64,000 nucleotides of DNA from Marsupella aquatica (lineage: Eukaryota > Marchantiophyta): positions 13,082,001 to 13,146,000 of the forward strand of contig OZ316899.1 in assembly GCA_973895155.1 (NCBI GenBank), read 5' to 3'. Positions 10,734 through 22,626 of this stretch are shown piece after piece. The notes under the pieces were generated by a model. It was not told the origin of the DNA. It was given only the letters and a program-made list of their open reading frames with translations, and did no database searches. Positions within the stretch are counted from its first letter, which is position 1; every line of letters starts with the position of its first letter. The translations under genes were made by a program, and so were the position numbers.

Positions 10734-12200
10734 TTTGGCCTACTCATGTAACATAAAGAAGGCGCTGAAAAGCTCTGCACGGCCCCTGCTCCCACTCTTT
10801 GCTCGCATGTCAAGGAGCGCAATGCAAATTAACACGCGTGACTCAACATCGGCACGATCAAAGGCTTGAAACAATCACAGTAGTCCCGCTTTGACAGTCC
10901 CACTTTGATAGCCTGGCGTTGAACTTCCTCGTCACCTAGTACATACCATGCATTTCAATTTATAACGAGTACCTCACAAAATCTGAATGCATTTAATCTC
11001 TCCTGCTACCCTTCCTGAGGCCAACGCAACCTAGATCTGTTATGTTCTCTTGAAAAACAAAAGCGAACCTGCATTTCAAACTATTTCAATTCTGTTGATT
11101 CCAATGCAACTTCAGATCCTATTTCCAAACGAAAGCAAAGCAAGATTTAGAGTGGCACCTGGTGATTGAGTGACTGCTCGACCATCCTCTCTGTGCTCTT
11201 TTCCAATGTTCCCTTCCGGAATCAAATGTCATCGACAAACCTACAAGCTCACAGCATAATCAAATTTGCAGCTTGATTGGCCCTCTTTCTTTGCTTGTTC
11301 CCGCTGCTCCTGTCTAGATTTGAATGTCATTCGCCAAGAGAGGGCTCTAGACCCTAAATTAAATCTGCAGCTCGACCAAGGCCTTTCTTTTTGCGTTTAA
11401 CATCAATGTCCCTTTTCGCGCTTGATTGGCCTTTGCATCTGGGCTCACACCGCACGACTACTCTTTGAATCAATTCAACCCATGTAGCTAGACATGAATG
11501 CAGCAATTCTAGAGGACTTTGCAACCCATTTGCGCTCCAAAAGGCTCAGCTTTGATACTTTCTTGACGAGTTGCAAGTGGAAAGACAAGAATCTTGAACA
11601 CCAAAAGCGCCCGAGTACTTCTATCTGCCACTACTCTATCCCGCACCTAAGTCCAAAGGAGTCTGACTCCTTGTTTTCAAAAAGTCCTAAGGGAACGAAT
11701 AGCGCCGACACTCTCCCATAAAACCAGTTATCCAACCATAAAATACATGTCGAGACAAGAAAGGAGTTCCCTCGGGAGCTCAACACAGTAATGAATGCGC
11801 CTCATACGTATTTGATTTGTAAAAGTACTTTTTGCTTTAGATCAGCCTAATCTTGGCCATTGGCAGTGCAAGGACTTTAAAAAGGAGTGGAGACATTTTT
11901 GCCTCCTTTGGTAGTCCTCAATCATGCAATCCACCGAAAGGTAATCTTTACTGTGTCACCTTGGTTGGACGAACAAAATTTGAAGTGACATTATGATTGA
12001 TGTATTAGGTGATTCAAAGACAAATAATGAAAAAGATGTGCCCAGTGCCTCAGTGTCCATAGCCAACCTGGAGGTATCAGGTGCGCTTATGCTTTAAATT
12101 TCTGTATATGAATGTTGTGAAACAATTCATTGGTTAACAGATTCAACCTGAATATTGTGGTGTGTTTATTTTTATTCATTTAGGATCAGTAGAAGCAAAC
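10734..12200. other. Region without a supported gene
   Basis: Mixed-composition DNA with stops in all frames apart from short chance ORFs. No repeats, terminal motifs or splice-consistent exons were found. Confidence 0.5.
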
Positions 12201-12957
12201 ATGGAGGACGTGGCAATGGCAAAGAAGGGGAAGAAGGCTGTTCATAATGGTAAGGTGATAGTGACAAGTATGATTGTGGTTGGTGACATGTACATTTAGC
12301 ACATATGATTAGTGATTGACTTATGCACTGAACAATGCACTGAATTCTAGTTGATGCAGAGTTGACAGACTCTCAACCAAGTGGAAGCAGGGTGAAGCGA
12401 CGCCGAAACTTGGGAGCAACATTGGATGCAAGTAAACTTGTAGATGCTTCAATTGAAGCAAGTATAATGTTTGCAGATACTGAGATGATGTCGCAGGGAA
12501 ATCCTGCTACACAATCGGAAGTGTCAAATATGGATGCAGATTCTTTGAAGAAGAGTGTCCCCAATTCTCGATCACTAGCACAAAACACTTGTGCCAAAGT
12601 GATGACTCGCAATCAAGGTATGAACAATGTCATGTATAAGCCACCTAGGAAAGCCAAGAAAAACAGCCACGGTAAAGTGGAGGTGATAACCACAGCAGAG
12701 CCAGTCCATAATCTTCTATCATGGGAGGATGACTCACAAGTATGTGTGGGTACAGGCATTTTACGTGGGATCATGCTAAATTCCATGGCAAAGTGGTCCC
12801 GGATGACCATGTAGTACAGTGTTATTGACTACAGTGATTGTATCTGATTGTAATTTGCCATTTCCAAATAGAGTTGATGATCCACCTCAGGAAGTAATTG
12901 CAGATGCAATAGGATCTCTTGTGCTTTGGCCATCAGAGTGTGTTTGTCTCCCGTAGT
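12201..12957 (+). pseudogene. En/Spm-related fragment with a DUF8039-like domain
   Basis: Two exons fit phase. The first, 12201-12249, starts at ATG (MEDVAMAKKGKKAVHN) and ends at G|GTAAGG; the second starts after TTCTAG at 12351 and stays open to about 12812. The C-terminal half reads FHGKVVPDDHVV and, after stops and a frame change, LPFPNRVDDPPQEVIADAIGSLVLWPSE. This matches the general pattern of DUF8039 (HG-plus-LPxP...LxDAxGSxVxWP), a domain of plant Ptta/En/Spm transposon proteins. The frame breaks between the two motifs argue for a dead copy. Nothing links it to the CACTA element at 28517. Confidence 0.45.
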
Positions 12958-14616
12958 GAAAGAATCATGTGAATTGTGTTACATTTTCACATTGACTTGG
13001 AGAGATCCAAGAACTACATGTACCAATTTTGAATTTGGTAAAGAGGATGAAGGATTTGTTGTCATTTATGTGTGACATGTGTATTTCTGAATTCTGTATG
13101 TATGTATGTATGCAACAAGTGATTCATGCCAAACTATGGATCAATGGTGATTGTCTATGATACTTGAATCTGTTTTGTGAAATTTCAGATTAGTTGACAT
13201 GGTGTAGAAGAATGCCTTGTGACCTATGGGGATGGTGAATAATGTTTGAACTTGTGACAAGGCTGTGGGAAGATTCACAACCCGTCACTCCCCTTGCCGT
13301 TGGCCAAGAGTGAAGGTTAGTGCCTTGTTGTCGGCTTTGAGAATTATTGTTATGTTTGATGAAGTGTTGACTTTTAGAGATCTGATCAGGTATATAGAAG
13401 CAGATTAGTCAACTTCTCGTTATAATAACTCTCTTTTGTTACATCTCTTTATGATTGATTCCCTTGACGGCTGTCGAAGGGCGGCACAATTTGCTTAATC
13501 TGCTCCTGATGTGCTGCTTGGGGTTGGGGACACAGGTGACAAAGAAACACAACAAAGATTGCCGAAAGTTGCTTTGCTTGATAGGTGTACCTGTTGTGAA
13601 GGTATTGACAAATTTTCATAATTTGCAAGTTGTAGCCAGCCCTAATGACCTGGGTAGATGCGTAGATCCTTTTTGCTATGTTTTCGGCACCTGTCAGACC
13701 ATACTTGGTCCGTGCTTGCTCAACTATAATTTTTAAAGCATTATTGGCTTGGACAAATGATTCTCTACTGGCTGCATCTGTCTAGCTTAATTCACCTTAT
13801 GCTGTTTGGTCTATCAGGCTCCCTCAGAGGCAGAAGCTGAGTGTGCTGCTCTGATTTGGGTCTAATTTGCTCGAGGGTAGGATTTTTTGCACAAAATGTG
13901 GGCTCCCAATATTTGCAGATGATTAATTTCACAATGTCAAATTACCTCTATTTCTTTTGAAGTTTCTCATTTGCGTTTATGGATGACTTTTTTGTCATGT
14001 GGCCTCTTCGTTTTATAATTAGAGAATGGTGCTATATGTAGATGTTATCAACTCCTAGTTATGACCTGGATTCCTCAGCAGTTGTAAACATTTTGACGAT
14101 TTAGTAATACTCTAAATCTACTTTAGAAGGTGAATTTGCCTCTCCCGCACATTTTGGGAAAATTCAGGATTATTGATGCACAAGTTTTTCTTGCCACATG
14201 TATATATTGGAGCTCAAACAGCTCTGAATTTGATAAGGGAACATGGGTATTTTGGAGAAAGTTGTGGAATATTTTATTTTGAATAAGACTAGGTCAGCAA
14301 TGTAGTATTGTTGAAGAATACTATGCTGGGCTCGAAATCTGAATAGGTTATTGATGTCATGGTGCTGTTGGTGATTGCCTGACTTCAGCTTTAGCTTCAG
14401 CTTCTGTAGACACTTGTTCAGGATCATTGTATGGCCCCCCATAATTTATAACCTACATTTGTCTGGTTGATTCTCTTCATCCTACCTTTTTGTCCTTGCC
14501 TGCTCTCTTAGTATACTTTTATTGCAAGTCCTTTTTGACCTTGGGCTTCATAATTCAGTCATTGGCCGCTACAGACCAAATGTACTAGTCTATAACTAGG
14601 TTAGTTCTACATTGTG
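12958..14616. other. Region without a supported gene
   Basis: AT-rich; only short ORFs with no recognisable content. A TATG microsatellite of about four units lies at 13098-13112. Confidence 0.5.
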
Positions 14617-14872
14617 CAGTAACTCGTGGCTTCCATGAAGTGAGCTAGAATATATTTCTGAGTTGATCACATGTCAATCTTGGTTTGGCAGATGTTGTGT
14701 GAGGATTTGTATTGTATGAACGTGGGTGCCAATGCTTTGTTTCACAGTAACTCGTGGCTTCCAAGAAGTGAGCTGGAATATATTTTTGAGTTGATCTCGT
14801 GTCAATCTCGGTTTGGCAGATGCTGTATGAGAATTTGTTTTGTATGAATGTGGGTGCCAATGCTTTGTTTCA
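14617..14872. repeat. Two tandem copies of a 128-bp unit
   Basis: CAGTAACTCGTGGCTTCC starts at 14617 and 14745. The two units differ at roughly a dozen positions and each ends GCCAATGCTTTGTTTCAC. Confidence 0.85.
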
Positions 14873-15715
14873 CAAAGGATTGGTTCATTAGCTCCAAATG
14901 AAGAGTGTAAGCATATGGCACGCAATTGTGAAATCCCCTTTGGATCCTCTAAGATGCAATCACATAACAACATTCCTCCTTCAATGGAATGCAATACAGG
15001 GACAAAAGAATATGATCCCGGGATGACCAATACACACAATTTCTTGTGAATCCCTTTATCAGGATCTCAAAGTGTAAAAAGTGTCTTGTACAAGACCGGG
15101 AAACTCAGATGTCAATCATGGGGAAAATCAAGGAACAAATAACTTTTAACCGTTTAACTCCAGTCACTGTGCCTGCTCTACCTTGCTCACAACGCCCTCC
15201 CGCCTTGATAACATGTGTTCGAGTATGACAGCATTAAAAGAGGGTCGACATGCTGCAATCATAGTAAAGTAAGAGCAAGTTAGAGATGTGTGGTAAAATG
15301 AGCTGCATGCACAACCTAAAAACTACTTCTTATCCATTATTAAGTCAATATTACACATCATCTATATGCAATCTTTTTATGTTTAATACATGGACATATG
15401 GTAGCAATTTGTTGTTAATTTTTAATGTCTATCGGATATCTAACTGACGTCGGTTCAAGTACATGAACATTACAATTAAGCCATGATATGTTTTGATGTA
15501 AAAGTTATGACTCATATGTGTCAATGGGATATGCAATCCAATTTACATCAGAATCACATACAACCAATATAAACTTAGCATATTAAGCAGTTTGATACAA
15601 AATGATTGTCCAATACACTCATAGAATTGACAAAGAAACCATGTACTAATCCAACTTATGTCAAATACATATACACCTCAGTTTCGTGATGAATATTAAT
15701 GGAGTTTATGGCCGC
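14873..15715. other. AT-rich non-coding DNA downstream of gypsy-A integrase
   Basis: This is where the 3' end (polypurine tract and LTR) of the minus-strand gypsy-A should lie. No copy of the sequence beside its primer-binding site at 44.93 kb was found, so the 3' LTR is missing or unrecognisable. Confidence 0.4.
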
Positions 15716-17079
15716 CTAAGCCGAAATCCGATTAAGGACAAATCTTTTGGCGTGATAGCTAACATGGTAGCTTTTGCCCACGCCCATTTCCTTGGGCGTC
15801 TCCAAGACCATTGAAACCGGATTATCCTTGTGAGTCCATTGTATGATGCGATAAGGCCCCACATATCTGGGAGCCAACTTCCTACTTATGTTTCCATGGT
15901 ATTGTTTACGTCTCAACTATAACCAAATGCTCTCCCCAATTTCAAAGCTTACCTAGTGTCAATGCTTCTCCCCTTGCTCCTTGTACCAACTTTGGGCAAG
16001 GGTCATACACTTGGTAGCCACTTCCACAACTAGGTGTTGCTCTCGAATAAAATTGTTTGGAGAAGGAACCTTGCATTCCGTTCGCCAAGCTTCCGGATTT
16101 ATGAACTAGGAGGGCACCCTTGGCGTCCTCCCTGTGGCCAACACAAACAACGCAAACCCCGTCACCAAATGCTTGGTCAAGTTATACCTAAACGTGGCCA
16201 TTGTTAAGTGCTTTGCCCAATCCTTTTGATTGGCCATCACAAAATGACACAAATAGTCCTCCACAATACCATCCACCCGTTCCATTTGGCCATTTGTCTC
16301 ATGATGATACGCCGGTCCCCTAGTAAGGTATGTGTCGGATAATAAGAACAACGCCTTCCAGAAGTGGCCCGTGAACTTAGTATTGCGGTCGGATAGGATG
16401 CAATGACAATCCCCATTGTCTAAAGACATTGTCAAACACTAGACCAACAACCTCTCAAGCCAAAACCATTTTTGTAGTTGGCAAGAAATATGTCATCTTG
16501 GAAAAATGATCTATGATTGTTAAGATGGAGTTACTGCCGTGGGACTCAGATAACCCAACAATGAAGTCCATGGAGATGGACTCCCATGGAGCCGCGGCTA
16601 TAGATAACAATTGTAGAAGTCCTCCTTTTGCCCTAGAAACCGTTCGATTCTTTTGGCACAAGTAACAACTTTGCACGTGGCAAAGAACCAATTGCTTCAT
16701 GTCTGGCCAATACACATCTTGCGATATACTGTGGTATGTAACAACTTGTCCGCCATGCCCACCCCATGGCGAGTCGTGGTACTTATGCAGAACCTCAAGT
16801 CTTAGGGACTCTGGTATGTACACATGCCTCTGCTTGTATTGCCATAATTGGACATCATGCGCAACATGCAACCCTAATAAAACGTGTCTCACCTTGCCTT
16901 GGCTACCCCCATTGCTTTGTCATTCCTTGGCTAACTTGTCATCCCCATACGCCTCGGCCAAAACCGTTGGCCACTTGGATTTGAGCATCGTAATCCCATT
17001 GACACGATGATGGTCCCTACGCGATAAAGCATCAGCTACCGTGTTTGTCTTTCTAGGAACGTGACGGACTTCAAATTCA
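15716..17079 (-). pseudogene. gypsy-A integrase
   Basis: The N-terminal zinc-binding HHCC region is seen at 16892-16650 (HKYHDSPWGGHGG ... CHVQSCYLCQ). The start of the catalytic core follows (SMDFIVGLSESHGSNSILTI, containing the first Asp). A core fragment lies at 16435-16106 in another frame (ILSDRNTKFTGHFWKALF, with the second Asp; NGQMERVDGIVEDYL, with the Glu region). The C-terminal domain (KLAPRYVGPYRIIQW, 15916-15716) is intact. At least three frame changes separate these blocks. Upstream, 17079-16893 still encodes the RNase H-to-integrase linker (FEVRHVPRKTNTVADALSRR), which joins RNase H in frame if the Mutator-like insert is removed. There is no chromodomain. Confidence 0.8.
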
Positions 17080-17089
17080 AAATCAAAAT
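17080..17089. repeat. 10-bp target-site duplication AAATCAAAAT, left copy
   Basis: Identical to 22250-22259. Removing the insert and one copy restores ANFDFEFEVRHVP across the gypsy-A RNase H/integrase linker. Confidence 0.9.
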
Positions 17090-17178
17090 CAGGTTTTAAC
17101 TACATTGCCACTAAAGACGTGGCTTATTATAATACTGCCACGGTTTTTACAAAATTTGTAATACTGCCATGGTTTCCG
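17090..17178. repeat. Left terminal inverted repeat of the Mutator-like element
   Basis: About 85% identical by eye to the reverse complement of 22161-22249. It includes GCCACTAAAGACGTGGCTTA and the repeated AATACTGCCAC motif. Confidence 0.85.
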
Positions 17179-18267
17179 TATGTGGTTACTTGGGTTTAGA
17201 CGAGTTAACCCAACTGAAGCAATACATGTCTCATCCTTGTTGGGTAAAGAATCCGTCCAGTTTCTAAGAATTTGGTTTTTGTCAACTGTTTTGCCCGACT
17301 CTCTATTTGTGAGTGCGCGCTCATTTGCCTCTCCACTATGGGGAGACAAGAGTTTGAAATAAGTCCCGTCGTGATGTCAAACAAAACACCCTAGGCAGCC
17401 GTCTGATATTGGTTGGCTCTGCAGCCTAAATGTCGATGCTTTGGCAAGAACTTAGCAAACCTTCAAGTCTCTACAAACTAGAGAATCAACAAACTTGTCA
17501 TTGGGTAGTTGTTTCCTCAAACATTGCTTACTCTCGCCCACTGCGGAGCAATCGTGCCCTGAAGGAGAACGTCGGTACATTTCACTAAAACAAAGCAAGG
17601 CCCATGTGCTGTTGAATTCTACAGCAGCGTATCAACTCTCAGTTGTCGTGCATCTATCATCAATGTTCCTATGTTCACAAATTGACTCTTGCTCATGGAT
17701 CTAAATGCACATGCATTTATCAATAGTGGAGGGATTTTGCAAGGAGCCAGTCAAAGCTGTTGACGCTGTTGCTAATTACAATGAGGGGAGAGGTAGCGCC
17801 ACTGGAAAGGTAGCGCCACTAGAGAGCTAGCGCGAGTGGAGCTTACATCGATCAACATTTCATACCGAATCATTTTCAGGTGGGAATCACTGTACATTTG
17901 GATTATGTACCTAGAAACATAGCATTTAGTAGGTCTGCGTAGTAATTAAGGCACTGCCTTCTACATTATGTGTTGTGAAGTGATTCCACTGTCGACATTC
18001 TGAAATGTTGTCGCCTGACTTGCGAAACATTCAGAATGTATTTGTTTAGTCAACAGTGACCTCCAAATTGCTATGTTTAGTCAACTGGTGTTATTCCTGA
18101 CTTCACTTAGCATGTTATAATTTGTTTGGCTCCTGTTGTACCAATCTGTTAAAACTGATAAAAAAAACTGGTCATTCCTATTCCATTCTGAATTCTCCTG
18201 TGAATCTATGTTTGGCTTCTATTATTCTCACTTCTAAGACATCATTTTTTTTCTGGATTGTATGCAG

Positions 18268-19479
18268 AGGCGTGGAGCCATGGTTCAAGCTTCCTTGAAT
18301 AAAGGTGACACATTTCAGAGTTGGCAAGATGTCAGGAGAGCAATTGTCAGACACGGAGTGGCAACTGAGCGGGTAATTACAACATACAAAAAGGAAAGTT
18401 TGCATTTTCTTAGAAAGTGCAAGATGTGGTGGCATGAAAACCCTGTCTAGAAATGTTTGTGGTCTATTCGAGTGATTATGAGCTCCAAGACGGAAACCAT
18501 TACCGTCACACAGCTCAATGATCACCATAGTTGTTGTGCAGCAGACCATTACACCAAGAGAATGCATAATTCTTTTGACTACTTGGCTACTTTGATATTT
18601 GACATCATAATAAAAAATAGACAAACCAGAGCATGTTCTTTGAAGGATACTGCCCAGGCTATTCATGCCCTACCCCAGGTGACCTCTTCTTGGCTGTGTG
18701 TGCTGTGTGATATTACTGAAAAACATTGTTTTGTTTTCATTCTTTAACATTGATTAACACTGATTATGCTTAATTATCAGGTGGGGCCATGAGACTTCCT
18801 AGCAAGCAGAGAGCACTAATCGAGCACTGAAGGCTGAACGATAGGAAGTTGCCTTCAAACAATCAAATCTGATTTGGATTACATGATGAAGCACTACTAT
18901 GACAAGAGGGTGCTTGCAGAGTCCCTAACTACACCATTTCCTCCCAATACCATGGCTATATTAAGGGACCAACATGAGGAAGCCCTTCAACTTGTTGCAG
19001 ATCCATCCAGCCCTACGGAAGTTAGAATTACTGATTCTAGCGGTAGATATTTCTTGGTGAGTTTGGAGCCATTGGAGGAATGTTCTTATGGTGATTGGCA
19101 GGATGTTGGTATTCCCTGCATTCATGCGTGGAGAGCCATTACAAGATTGCATCTTCACCATTACAATTTTGTTTCTCCATTTTATTCCCTAGAGTCGTTT
19201 AGACTCACATACAGTGGTAGCATACCGGCTATTCTGAAAGATGACTTGCAACCAGATTCATGGTGTGGTCCACCTGAGAAGAAGCAAAAGAGAGGTTGTC
19301 CCAGAGAGAAGCCAAGGCTTAGATTCCCGGAGGAGGAATTAGTCCACTTGTCCAGGGCTTGTGGCTTTTGCAAGCAAAGGGGCCATGATAAACGGACTTG
19401 CCGGGTTAGGAAAGACCACCTTGGACATGGAGTGGAGCAGGACATAACTGAAACTTCTGAACAGGTGTTGGAAGATTGA
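18268..19479 (+). pseudogene. MURA-like transposase lacking its DDE core
   Basis: Exon 18268-18678 (after TATGCAG, ending CCCCAG|GTGACC) encodes the N-terminal DNA-binding region: GDTFQSWQDVRRAIVRHGVATER, then IRVIMSSKTETITVTQLNDHHSC. It has an in-frame TAG at about 18448. The next exon begins near 18781 and, after stops, reads LDYMMKHYYDKR, a SWIM zinc finger (CSYGDWQDVGIPCIHAWRA, CxC-like ... CxH) at about 19080-19140, and a C-terminal CCHC knuckle CGFCKQRGHDKRTC at about 19361-19402. In the family, about 250 residues holding the catalytic Asp/Asp/Glu lie between the DNA-binding domain and the SWIM finger; here they are absent. The domains are otherwise collinear with MULE transposases. Confidence 0.8.
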
Positions 19480-20440
19480 TATAGTCGGTTCAGGCAAAGA
19501 GAACCAGAGTGATGAGGTTGTAGACATAAACCAGTCAGCACCATTCATGGAGGAGGAGGATGAATGCGGCCCATCATTAACTTGCCCTTTTGAAATGGGT
19601 TCATTCAGTGCCCTTCTAGCCAGTTGTTCTGAAGGACTTAGTTTGAAGCTTTAGATAGAGTTTCATCTCTACAGAATGCTTAAGTCTGAACTACTTTTGA
19701 GTTCCTTTTTGTGTGCTTGGACACAATGTATGCAATCCACAAGAGCTGGAGCTGTACTTCATATATCCAACACATTCCTCTGTCATTTTGCATTTGCTTT
19801 GCTGTGGGGTGTTATGGCCTTCTCATGTCTCTTTCATGGTTTTCTGAGTATGAGCCATCTCTGGAGCTGGCCAAGTGACCCATGGATGATAGCATCAAAC
19901 ACAAAAAACAGAGATCCACTACCAATTTGGTTTTCATAACTAGCATGAAATGAAAGTACCATACATAATTTAGCTCTCTATCCAAGACAAGTCCTATTCT
20001 GTGTCCAAGCCAGGATACCTATGCAGCAATGGTAATGTCAAAACTTTCAAGTAACCTTTTCCACAAATGAACAACAAATCACAAAGAAGCCAGTTCCATC
20101 TATGCAGTCCCCGAACACATATACATCGACATAAATAAACTACAGCCAGATTTGTAAGTTGGTTTAAATTGTTCCAACAAAGATCATGGCAGCAACTAGG
20201 AAACGCCTTGCAAGGACTGTAAGCATGAATGTACAAAGTACTCATTGTAAATAATGGAAGAAAAGAAAAATTCTCTGATTCTTTCAAGCTCCACTGAAGT
20301 AGAGCAATAGAGAGTACATTGCCATGGTCAAAGTCTCCTTCGAGCCAGATAAGCAAGTATGATACCAAAAATCTTGCCTAAACTAAGATTCTAGGATGAA
20401 CAATTAGAGAGAGCCAGATAGCCAAACCATGGCTCAAAAT

Positions 20441-21252
20441 TCAGATCCGTGATGGTGTGCATCTACTTGTTATAGACCTTAAAGCTACCTGGCTGCTCAT
20501 GGAAGTAATGCACTCCCACAAGATTGGATATAGTACTTTTCCAATCAGCAAGCACTGAAGTGGCAGGCACCCACTTATGAGTACCATAGACAACAAATCC
20601 TTTCTTGGCACTAATAATCTCAAGATAGAACAACTCAGTGATGTGGAGACAGTCATCCTCCTCTCGGAAACAATAGCACAGGTCTCCATCTCAAAATGCC
20701 TTCCCTTGTAGTAAAATATCTGCTGGATTTCCAAATTTGATGTTCTGTTGCTGACCAATTTTGCAATCCTCAAAGCGGAAATAGTAAGTCCGCCCAATGT
20801 TGTTGCTGTCCTCCACTGCCCAAAAATGAAATGAAGTAAGGCGTACCCAGGCCCTATTCATCTACCCGAGTGGACAAGGCAAGCTTCCATTTCCATTTAG
20901 GATTGGCCAAAAATATGTGATACTCTTGTATATAATCTTTCATAGCTTTTGCACTGAAACAATTGGATTCGATCTCATTGGACACTGGAGCCCTGAGCAG
21001 AAAGCACACTGGAACAATGTGTAAGAATAATTCCACAGAGAAGACACATCACACAGAAATTCTAAGTTTACTGACTGAATTCAAATTGACAAAGTTGTTC
21101 AAATTCATTGAGTAGAAATGAGGAAACCTATCCCATGAAGGCCAAAATGTAGGATCAATCCGTCTTCGCAGTGATTCCACAATTTCTGTCGTTGGATCGT
21201 AAAGTGTGACCTTGGCAATCTTGCCCCACTTCCTCGATGATGCAACTGCCAT
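20441..21252 (-). CDS. Second, convergent split gene inside the Mutator-like element, unknown
   Basis: Exon 1 starts at ATG 21252 (MAVASSRKWGKIAKVTLYDP) and is open to a plausible donor GTCA|GTAAAC near 21071. Exon 2 (20984-20866) follows CTCCAG and ends CGG|GTAGAT; it reads SNEIESNCFSAKAMKDYIQE. Exon 3 starts near 20815 after GGGCAG; its most protein-like frame (EDSNNIGRTYYFRFEDCKIG ... HKWVPATSVLADWKSTISNL) needs a frame change and has an internal stop. I do not recognise the product. The position, reading from the right TIR toward the transposase, matches that of an accessory or captured gene in MULEs. Confidence 0.4.
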
Positions 21253-22160
21253 TTTTGATCTAACTAGTACACAATTCAGGCAACCTGAACATGATTAATA
21301 CTACAATGTAGTGAGGTTCAACAATAGGTCAGGTGTATTCAGGTCATTTTAACTTAAGGGTAATACATGCAGAAATGAAGGGATAAAATTGCCTCTAGCC
21401 TATATTCATGACAGATACAACAGCTAAAGTTTTGGATCACGGCTAGTCCTTCAGCCAAGCGCATAAAAAGTCAAAGCATTGAATGAAATAGAGAAAGCAG
21501 TGATCAACCAAGCATTGATCAACCAAGCATTGAATGAAACAGAGAAAGCAATGATCGACCACATTGACCACTGACATTGACAAAAGGATTTAGTTGGCAA
21601 CAACAGGTAAGTTCAACATTAGGGACGCGCAGTACAAAGTAGAGCCATGGGAGGATTTGTCACCCCACATCCCGTCCACCTGAACATAGGTGTACATGGC
21701 CTCCGACCGCTAAATGAATTCTCACCACTAAATGGCCACTGGCTCGCTGCCCGCGATAGATATCCAGGCTTAATGGAAGGAGCACCTAACAACGAGTTGC
21801 AGACAAATGCTTTCAACACTGCATAAAGCACTATGGAACACTGCAATGCAATCAATACACAAGCAATGTGAAGTACCAACGTGATGTGCGCGAGTAACTT
21901 GTTGACCTTGCCTGCACCCACGCCCTCGCCCTTGCTCCACTTCTATTGCCGTTTTGACCTTCGACTGATCATCGACAACTTCCTGCACATAGAGTACCGC
22001 TGACCCTATTTTCAAAGGTCGATGCAGTAGTTTCAACTGGCAGGGTTTAGTAGCCAGGGGATGGAGAGTTCAAACAAAATTCACCAGAATATGACATGTG
22101 TCCCCAAAGGACGGAGACTGACCCATGGTTAACCTTGGTTTCCATTGGGTTAAGTGAATA
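21253..22160. other. Right subterminal region of the Mutator-like element
   Basis: No exon recognised. A local duplication around GATCAACCAAGCATTGA and AATGAAA(C/T)AGAGAAAGCA lies at 21477-21560. It probably contains the promoter of the minus-strand gene. Confidence 0.4.
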
Positions 22161-22249
22161 CAAAAACCGTGGCAGTATTACAAATTCTGTAAAAATTGTG
22201 GCAGTATTGTAATAAGCCACATCTTTAGTGGCAACTTAGTTAAAAACTG
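22161..22249. repeat. Right terminal inverted repeat of the Mutator-like element
   Basis: Ends GTTAAAAACTG, followed by the AAATCAAAAT duplication at 22250-22259. Confidence 0.85.
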
Positions 22250-22626
22250 AAATCAAAATTTGCCAAGAACATCTGCCATCGCATTTCCTCAGGGTTCAGC
22301 CTTGGCTTAAATTTGAAGTACCTGACCAACGAGCTATCTGTGTGTATTATCACCTTGGGTCCGTTCTTAAGGTAAATCTCCCACTTCTTCAACACATAGA
22401 TCACAACATACATTTCCCTTTCCAGAGTGATCCAATAATTTTTCAATTTACATGACTCCTCAAAGGCCACAAGACGCCCATCTTGGTGTAAACAGGTGTC
22501 TATGGCATAATCACTAGCGTCTATCCAAATCTCAAATGTCTTCCCCATCTCAGGTAACTTTAGAACTGGCGACGTTATCATTGCCGCTTGAGTTCCAGGA
22601 ATGCTAATTTGCAATCTTGTGTCCAC
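22250..22626 (-). pseudogene. gypsy-A RNase H domain
   Basis: MGKTFEIWIDASDYAIDTCL holds the first catalytic Asp of Ty3/gypsy RNase H. LEREMYVVIYVLKKWEIYL and IHTDSSLVRYF follow the family pattern (E...A...L..W R.YL; TD...L). The 3' end is cut by the Mutator-like insertion after the residues ANFDF. Confidence 0.85.

Larger units (their letters stand above)
17090..22249. mobile_element. Mutator-like DNA transposon inserted in gypsy-A
   Basis: The element is 5160 bp with terminal inverted repeats of about 85-90 bp, starting CAGGTTTTAACTACATTGCC (left) and CAGTTTTTAACTAAGTTGCC (right, reverse complement). The TIRs contain two copies of AATACTGCCAC(GG). A 10-bp duplication flanks it. It carries a plus-strand MURA-like transposase remnant and, converging on it, a second split gene on the minus strand. 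The catalytic core of the transposase is missing, so this copy is non-autonomous. Confidence 0.9.
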
